NCBI GenBank assembly: GCA_022818135.1
Contig: JAFMSR010000017.1
Location: forward strand, 40,674,058-40,738,057
Length of the DNA stretch: 64,000 bases
Source of the DNA: Saxidomus purpurata
Lineage: Eukaryota; Mollusca; Bivalvia; Venerida; Veneridae
Reading direction: 5' to 3'
Of the stretch, positions 58,673 through 64,000 are shown one piece after another (the first letter of the stretch is position 1; every line of letters begins with the position of its first letter). The notes beneath the pieces are model-generated. The model saw only the letters and a program-made list of their open reading frames with translations, ran no database searches and was not told where the DNA came from. Both the position numbers and the translations under genes were made by a program.

Positions 58673-59550
58673 GATCAGTTTGTAATCTTTGTTCAATGTA
58701 TTGAGAGGAATAATGACTATCAAATACAGTTGTGTTGTCTGCATACATATCAACTCCTGAATGTTCAAATTTTAAAGTCGTTAATGCAAATTAAAAATAA
58801 TAATTGCCAAGTATCGAGCCTTGTGGTACCGCGGAAATAACTGTTTGAAGATTCGAAGACGTATCGACCTCCATTACAATTTGTTTTGTTTGAGAAATAA
58901 GCTCTAAACCAAATTATTGCGTAATCCATAAAAGTGGCACAGTTTGAGTTTTTGAAGTAGCAGTTCATGATTTACTGTATCAAATGCTTTTCTTAAGTCG
59001 AGGTACAATACTCCGACCATTTTGCCGCTATCAATTTCGCTTGACCACTGGTCTATTAACCTTACAAGAGCAGTCTGGCAAGAATGGTTCTTTCTGAAAC
59101 CAGATTTATTATGTATAATGTTTGTATATTCAAAGAATCAGTGTAATTCATTAAATTTTGCCATATGCTTTTCAAAGACCTTTGAAATAGTTGGCAAAAT
59201 CAAGATCGGTATATATGGTATAATTATTAGCATCTTCCTTATTATTATAAACATTACTTTTATACACTGGAAAAACACTCTTTAATTTGAGTTCATCAGG
59301 GAAATACCTGTTTGTATACTGTTGTTTATAATTGATGCTATGAGTATGGCCACTACATATATCACTACATGCTTTTAATATTCTTGGGCCAATGCCATCA
59401 AGACCAGTAGAATTATTTGTGTTAAGCAAGTCAAATGTATTTTTAACTTCTAGTGAGGTTATGTAATTTGTATTGATTTCTTTATTCTTTTCTAAATTGT
59501 CAGAATATGATTTTAAACTGTTAATATATTCTTCACTGGGTCCTGAATAA

Positions 59551-60678
59551 TTATGTCTCCCCCACCTCGGGGGGAGACATATTGTTTTTGCCCTGTCCGT
59601 CAGTCCGTCCGTCCGTCAGTCCGTCAGTCCGTCCGTCCATTCTTCGTTTCGGACGATAACTAGAGTTCCTTTTGACCTACAGCTCTCAAACTTCATAGGA
59701 TGAATGGTCTTATTGAGCAGATGATCCCTATTGTTTTTGGGGTCAGTAGTTCAAAGGTCAAGGTCACAGTGACCGTTGGTCAATTTCTCGTTTCCGGATG
59801 ATAACTAGAGTTCCTTTTGACCTACAGCCCTCAAACTTCATAGGATGATTGGTCTTATAGAGCTGATGATCCCTATTGTTTTTGGGGTCAGTAGGTCAAA
59901 GGTCAAGGTCACACTGACCGTTGGTCAATTTCTCGTTTCCGGATGATAACTAGAGTTCCTTTAGACCTACAGACCTCAAACTTCATAGGATGATTGGTCT
60001 TATAGAGCAGATGATCCCTATTGTTTTTGGGGTCAGTAGGTCAAAGGTCAAGGTCACAGTGACCGTTGGTCAATTTCTCATTTCCGGATGATAACTAGAG
60101 TTCCTTTTGACCTACAACCCTCAAACTGGGGGGAGTCCGTCCAGTCCGTCCGTCCATTCTTCGTTTCCGGACGATAACTAGAGTTCCTTTTGACCTACAG
60201 CTCTCAAACTTCATAGGATGAATGGTCTTATTGAGCAGATGATCCCTATTGTTTTTGGGGTCAGTAGTTCAAAGGTCAAGGTCACAGTGACCGTTGGTCA
60301 ATTTCTCGTTTCCGGATGATAACTAGAGTTCCTTTTGACCTACAGCCCTCAAACTTCATAGGATGATTGGTCTTATAGAGCTGATGATCCCTATTGTTTT
60401 TGGGGTCAGTAGGTCAAAGGTCAAGGTCATACTGACCGTTTGTCAATTTCTCGTTTCCGGATGATAACTAGAGTTCCTTTAGACCTACAGACCTCAAACT
60501 TCATAGGATGATTGGTCTTATTGAGCAGATGATCCCTATTGTTTTTGGGGTCAGTAGTTCAAAGGTCAAGGTCACAGTGACCGTTGGTCAATTTCTCGTT
60601 ATAATTTGGGGTCACTAACTCAAAGGTCAAGGTCATAAGGGGGGAGACAAGTTTTTTTGTGAAAAACAATCTCTAGTT
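59551..60678 (+). mobile_element. Helitron-like element, family 3, copy 3
   Basis: 1126 bp from TTATGTC to CTAG. It differs from copies 1 and 2 mainly by a one-base loss (GTTTCGGACG, near 59650) and a one-base gain (GTCCGTCCAGTCC, near 60137). Third hit in the same LINE, same orientation. Confidence 0.78.
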
Positions 60679-60940
60679 TTGATTTTGAAGTGCTATATTA
60701 ATAAAATGGCTATTTAAATGGTTTAAGATCGAAGATTTTTCATTGACAGTAATTCAATTAAATATCTTTTCATCCGGCAGCACATTAGACTTTGGTTTGT
60801 CAGATGTCAATATTTTGACATGTTTCAATAAATACCAAGGTTCCTTATTTTCTTGCAAGGCCTTATTGAAGAAGTCTTTCATGGTGTTTTTAGTTAGTAT
60901 ATTTGTTTTACTTCTCCAATGTTTATATTCATTGAAGTTT

Positions 60941-62877
60941 TTATACCCCCGAAACGAAGTTTAGGGGGGTATATAGGAGTCACCCGGTGGTTGGTCGGTT
61001 GGTCGGTCGGGCGGTCTGTTGCATTTTCCTTGTCCAGAGCATAACTTGAAAACTACTTGTTGGAATTCAATACAACTTCATACAATAGTCAAGCACACAG
61101 AGAGGGAGTGCAGTGCATAAGAACCATAACTCCATCTTGACTCATTACAGAGTTATTGCCCTTTGTTACTTTTCCTTGTCTGGAGCATAACTCAAAAACT
61201 ACTGGTTGGAATTCAATACAACTTCATACAATGGTCAAGCACATTGAGGGGGAGTGCAGTGCACAAGAAACATAACTCCATCTTGACTAATTACAGAGTT
61301 ATTGCCCTTTGTTACTTTTCCTTGTCCGGAGCATAACTTGAAAACTACTGGTTGGAATTCAATACAACTTCATACAATGGTCAAGCACATTGAGAGGAAG
61401 TGCAGTGCACAAGAACTATAACTCCATCTTGACTAATTACAGAGTTATTGCCCTTTGTTACTTTTCCTTGTCCAGAGCATAACTTGAAAACTACTGGTTG
61501 GAATTCAATACAACTTCATACAATGGTCAAGCACATTGAGAGGAAGTGCAGTGCACAAGAACTATAACTCCATCTTGACTAATTACAGAGTTATTGCCCT
61601 TTGTTACTTTTCCTTGTCCGGAGCATAACTTGAAAACTACTAGTTGGAATTCAATACAACTTCATACAATGATCAGGCACACTCAGAGGAAGTGCAGTGT
61701 ACAAGAACTATAACTCTATCTTAAGTATTCACTGAGTTATTGCCCTTTGTTAGTTTTCCTTGTCCTAAGCATAACTTGAAAACTACTAGTTGGAATTCAG
61801 TACAACTTCATACAATGGTCAAGCACATTGAGAGGAAGTGCAGTGCACAAGAACTATAACTCCATCTTGACTAATTACAGAGTTATTGCCCTTTGTTACT
61901 TTTCCTTGTCCGGAGCATAACTTGAAAACTACTAGTTGGAATTCAATACAACTTCATACAATGATCAGGCACACTCAGAGGAAGTGCAGTGTACAAGAAC
62001 TATAACTCTATCTTAAGTATTCACTGAGTTATTGCCCTTTGTTAGTTTTCCTTGTCCTAAGCATAACTTGAAAACTACTAGTTGGAATTCAGTACAACCT
62101 CATACAATGGTCAAGTGCATTCAGAGGAAGTGCAGTGCACAGGAACCATAACTCCATCTTGACTCATTACAGAGTTATTACCCTTTGTTACTTTTCCTTG
62201 TCCGCAGCATAACTTGAAAACTTCTGGTTGGAATTCAATACAACTTCATACAATGGTCAAGCACAGTGAGAGGGAGTGCAGTGTGCAAGAACCATAACTC
62301 TATCTTGAGTATTTACAGAGTTATTGCCCTTTGTTACTTTTCCTTGTCCAGAGCATAACTTGAAAACTACTGGTTGGAATTCAGTACAACCTCATACAAT
62401 GGTCAAGTACATTGAGAGGAAGTGCAGTGCACAGGAACCAAGACTCTATCTTGACTAATTACAGAGTTATTGCTCTTTGTTACTTTTCGTTGTCTGGAGC
62501 ATTTTTCGAAAACTACTGGTTGGAATTCAATACAACTTCATACAATGGTCAAGCACAAGGAGAGGAAATGCAGTGCAAAAGAACAATAACTCTATCTTGA
62601 CTCATTTCAGAGTTATTGCCCTTTGTTACATTTACTTGTCCGGAGCATAAATCAAAAACTATTGGTTGGAATTCACTACAACTTCACACAGTGGTCAAGT
62701 ACGTTGAGTGGAAGTTTAGTGTACAAGAACCATTACTCTATCTTGACAAATGACAGAGTTATTGCCAAGAACAATATTTATTTTTAGTTTGTTTGCAATG
62801 TATTCTGTTACTACGAACTTTCTCAGTTTATAAAGCAGTCTTTTGGGGGTATTAATCACATTTAGTGATATCTCTAG
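60941..62877 (+). mobile_element. Helitron-like element, family 2, longest copy
   Basis: Intact 5' hairpin TTATACCCCCGAAACGAAGT/TTAGGGGGGTATA; about 12-13 monomers; 3' end GGGGGTATTAATCACATTTAGTGATATCTCTAG with a perfect ATCAC/GTGAT hairpin. Adjacent monomer pairs around 61.66-62.09 kb are near-identical two by two, showing expansion by higher-order duplication. It interrupts the LINE between DQIKEP and EYKHWRSKTN. Confidence 0.78.
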
Positions 62878-63149
62878 TTATTTTTTAAATGATAATCTCG
62901 TTGTGTTATGGCTCTTTGATCTGATCTGTTATCCATTCAGGCTCAGTTTTTATTGGTGCATAAACCCATGCTTATAAAGATTTGTTACAAGAGATAAGTT
63001 CCTTAAAAGTTTAAACAGTACCAAAATCAGCACTAGCACACTCCATTTATTACTTATAAAACTACAAGTATTACTTGTTCCTTTGTAAAGAACTTCTAAT
63101 ATTAAAGTCAGTTCCAGTTATCAAAAGGCCCTCCTTAATCAAGTATTAT

Positions 63150-64000
63150 AATTTTCTCTTGATGACTTGATCACATGTCCATCTATGTCCACAACTGGCC
63201 CTGCCTGTGTTTTTATCCCCAGATGCAAAGCCTTCCTGTTGTATTCTTCAAAATTCAGCCTTCCTGTCTGCTCAATATTGATTGACCTTATGAAACTCAG
63301 GTCAGATTTTTACCTCATCAATTAGATTAGATGTTCACCTTTTCAAGACTATTTGCAGAACCCAAGAGCTGGTCACACTGCCTCAAGGTCAAAGTCACAA
63401 CATAAGGTCGAAGGATTTCCTGTCTTCTCCATATCTCCTTAATGCCTTGAAGGAGTTTGATGAAATTTCAGAACAGATGTTTACCTCATCAATAAGATGG
63501 GCAGAGCCCATGAGCCAGTCACGCTGCCTCAGGGTCAAAAGCACAACTTAAGGTCAAAGGCGTGAGTCTTGAATTTCCTGTCCGCTCCATATCTCCTTAA
63601 TGTCTTGAAGGATTTTGATGAAATTCAGATTAGATCATCTCATCCAAGACTATGTGCAAAACCCTTGAGCTGGTCAATCTGTCTAAAAGTCAAGGTCACA
63701 ACTTAAGTTCAAATGTTTGAGTCTTGAAAATTGTGTCACCTTCAAACTCTGGTCAAATTTTCACAACTTCAAGACAATGAACAGAACCCTCATGGCTCTC
63801 TTGTTAATGTTATGGTTTGGATAAGGTTAAACACACAATACCTGACATGATAAATGCCTGATTTTACACTTAACTTTTACTCTTAACTTTTAAACTACAC
63901 TTTTTTTTCACAAAATGCATGATCAAATTTTCCTGTCTTCCTTAATACTAGAACGTATTTTGTGTTTGAAAACTCCTGTTAATGCCTTTGTTTTCAGAGA
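63150..64000 (+). repeat. Diverged direct repeat of 39803-40537
   Basis: Shared landmarks in the same order: AAGCCTTCCTGT, the family 7 element, ACCCTCATGG, TTTCCTGTCTTCCTTAATAC, TAGAACGTATTTTGTGTTTG and AATGCCTTTGTTTTCAGAGA. The window ends just at the acceptor of the duplicated plus-strand exon. The unit spacing is about 23.4 kb. Confidence 0.8.

Larger units (their letters stand above)
54705..63030 (-). pseudogene. LINE copy riddled by five Helitron-like insertions
   Basis: Minus-strand LINE pieces are collinear between inserts: about 63030-62878 (TEPEWITDQIK), 60940-60678 (EYKHWRSKTN, FFNKALQENKEPWYLLKHV), 59550-58673 (NSTGLDGIGPRILKACSDI, FPDELKLKSVFPVYKSN, VGVLYLDLRKAFDTVNHEL, YADNTTVFDSHY), 57425-57055 (KLSLFRRIKPFLN, LFYNSYILPIFDYG) and 55926-55471 (TQKRSARMILDKKF, YNLRSKNK). 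The 3' UTR ends near 54705 in (TTGAA)n. The catalytic YADD reads YADN, and frameshifts occur, so it is dead apart from the insertions. It is a different lineage from the LINE at 42 kb (different tail). Confidence 0.75.

Noticed and set aside
58765..58968. Separate small protein (67 aa, minus)
   Set aside because: It is an out-of-frame and in-frame mixture of the LINE RT domain between YLDLRKAFD and YADN; listed under the LINE.

Overview
This is a eukaryotic, AT-rich, intron-bearing and very repeat-rich window. The best guess is a marine bivalve mollusc. That is an inference from the gene type, from many short elements built around roughly 145-150 bp tandem monomers, and from mollusc-like LINE and tRNA-derived SINE remnants. 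Nothing bacterial (operon, CRISPR, ribosome binding sites) is present.

The host genes that can be read form a same-strand (minus) tandem cluster of CARD (caspase recruitment domain) plus coiled-coil proteins. Five copies are visible: gene A (206-2111, 3' part outside the window), gene B (7240-14888, broken by an insertion), gene C (24940-28597, complete, 600 aa), gene D (35696-39013, first exon missing next to an assembly gap) and gene E (44270-49800, complete, 571 aa). Each CARD whose two halves can both be checked is split over a first coding exon of 135 nt (123 nt in B) and a second of exactly 166 nt. A, B and C share one CARD sequence type; B and C continue into one long exon. D and E share another CARD type and continue over three more exons of 151, 312 and 928/952 nt. 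All exon phases join, so the models for C and E are internally consistent. On the plus strand a short terminal exon of an unrecognised gene lies at 40535-40639, and its flank recurs at the right end of the window (63150-64000).

The rest is mobile DNA. At least seven families of short elements share one architecture: a 5' hairpin, an internal array of roughly 145-150 bp monomers, an offset inverted repeat, and a 3' hairpin followed by CTAG or CTTG, inserted at T/T without target duplication. This matches non-autonomous Helitron2/Helentron-like elements. One sits in the coding exon of gene B, one splits a C2H2 zinc-finger relic (50732-54514), and five sit in a single minus-strand LINE (about 54705-63030). 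Other elements are terminal-inverted-repeat MITEs (pogo-like, hAT-like, TA-flanked), a DDE transposase relic (19600-20683), LINE fragments at 32.3 and 42.1-43.9 kb, and tRNA-Ser-derived SINEs in head-to-head pairs.

Several repeats carry exact matches to animal transcription-factor motifs: GGTCAnnnTGACC palindromes in the 56-60 kb elements, TGACGTCA in a 44-bp minisatellite upstream of gene C, and TGCGCATGCGCA in a MITE at 52.7-53.5 kb. Paralogue comparison gives several filled-versus-empty-site pairs inside this one window, which makes the insertion calls stronger than motif matching alone.
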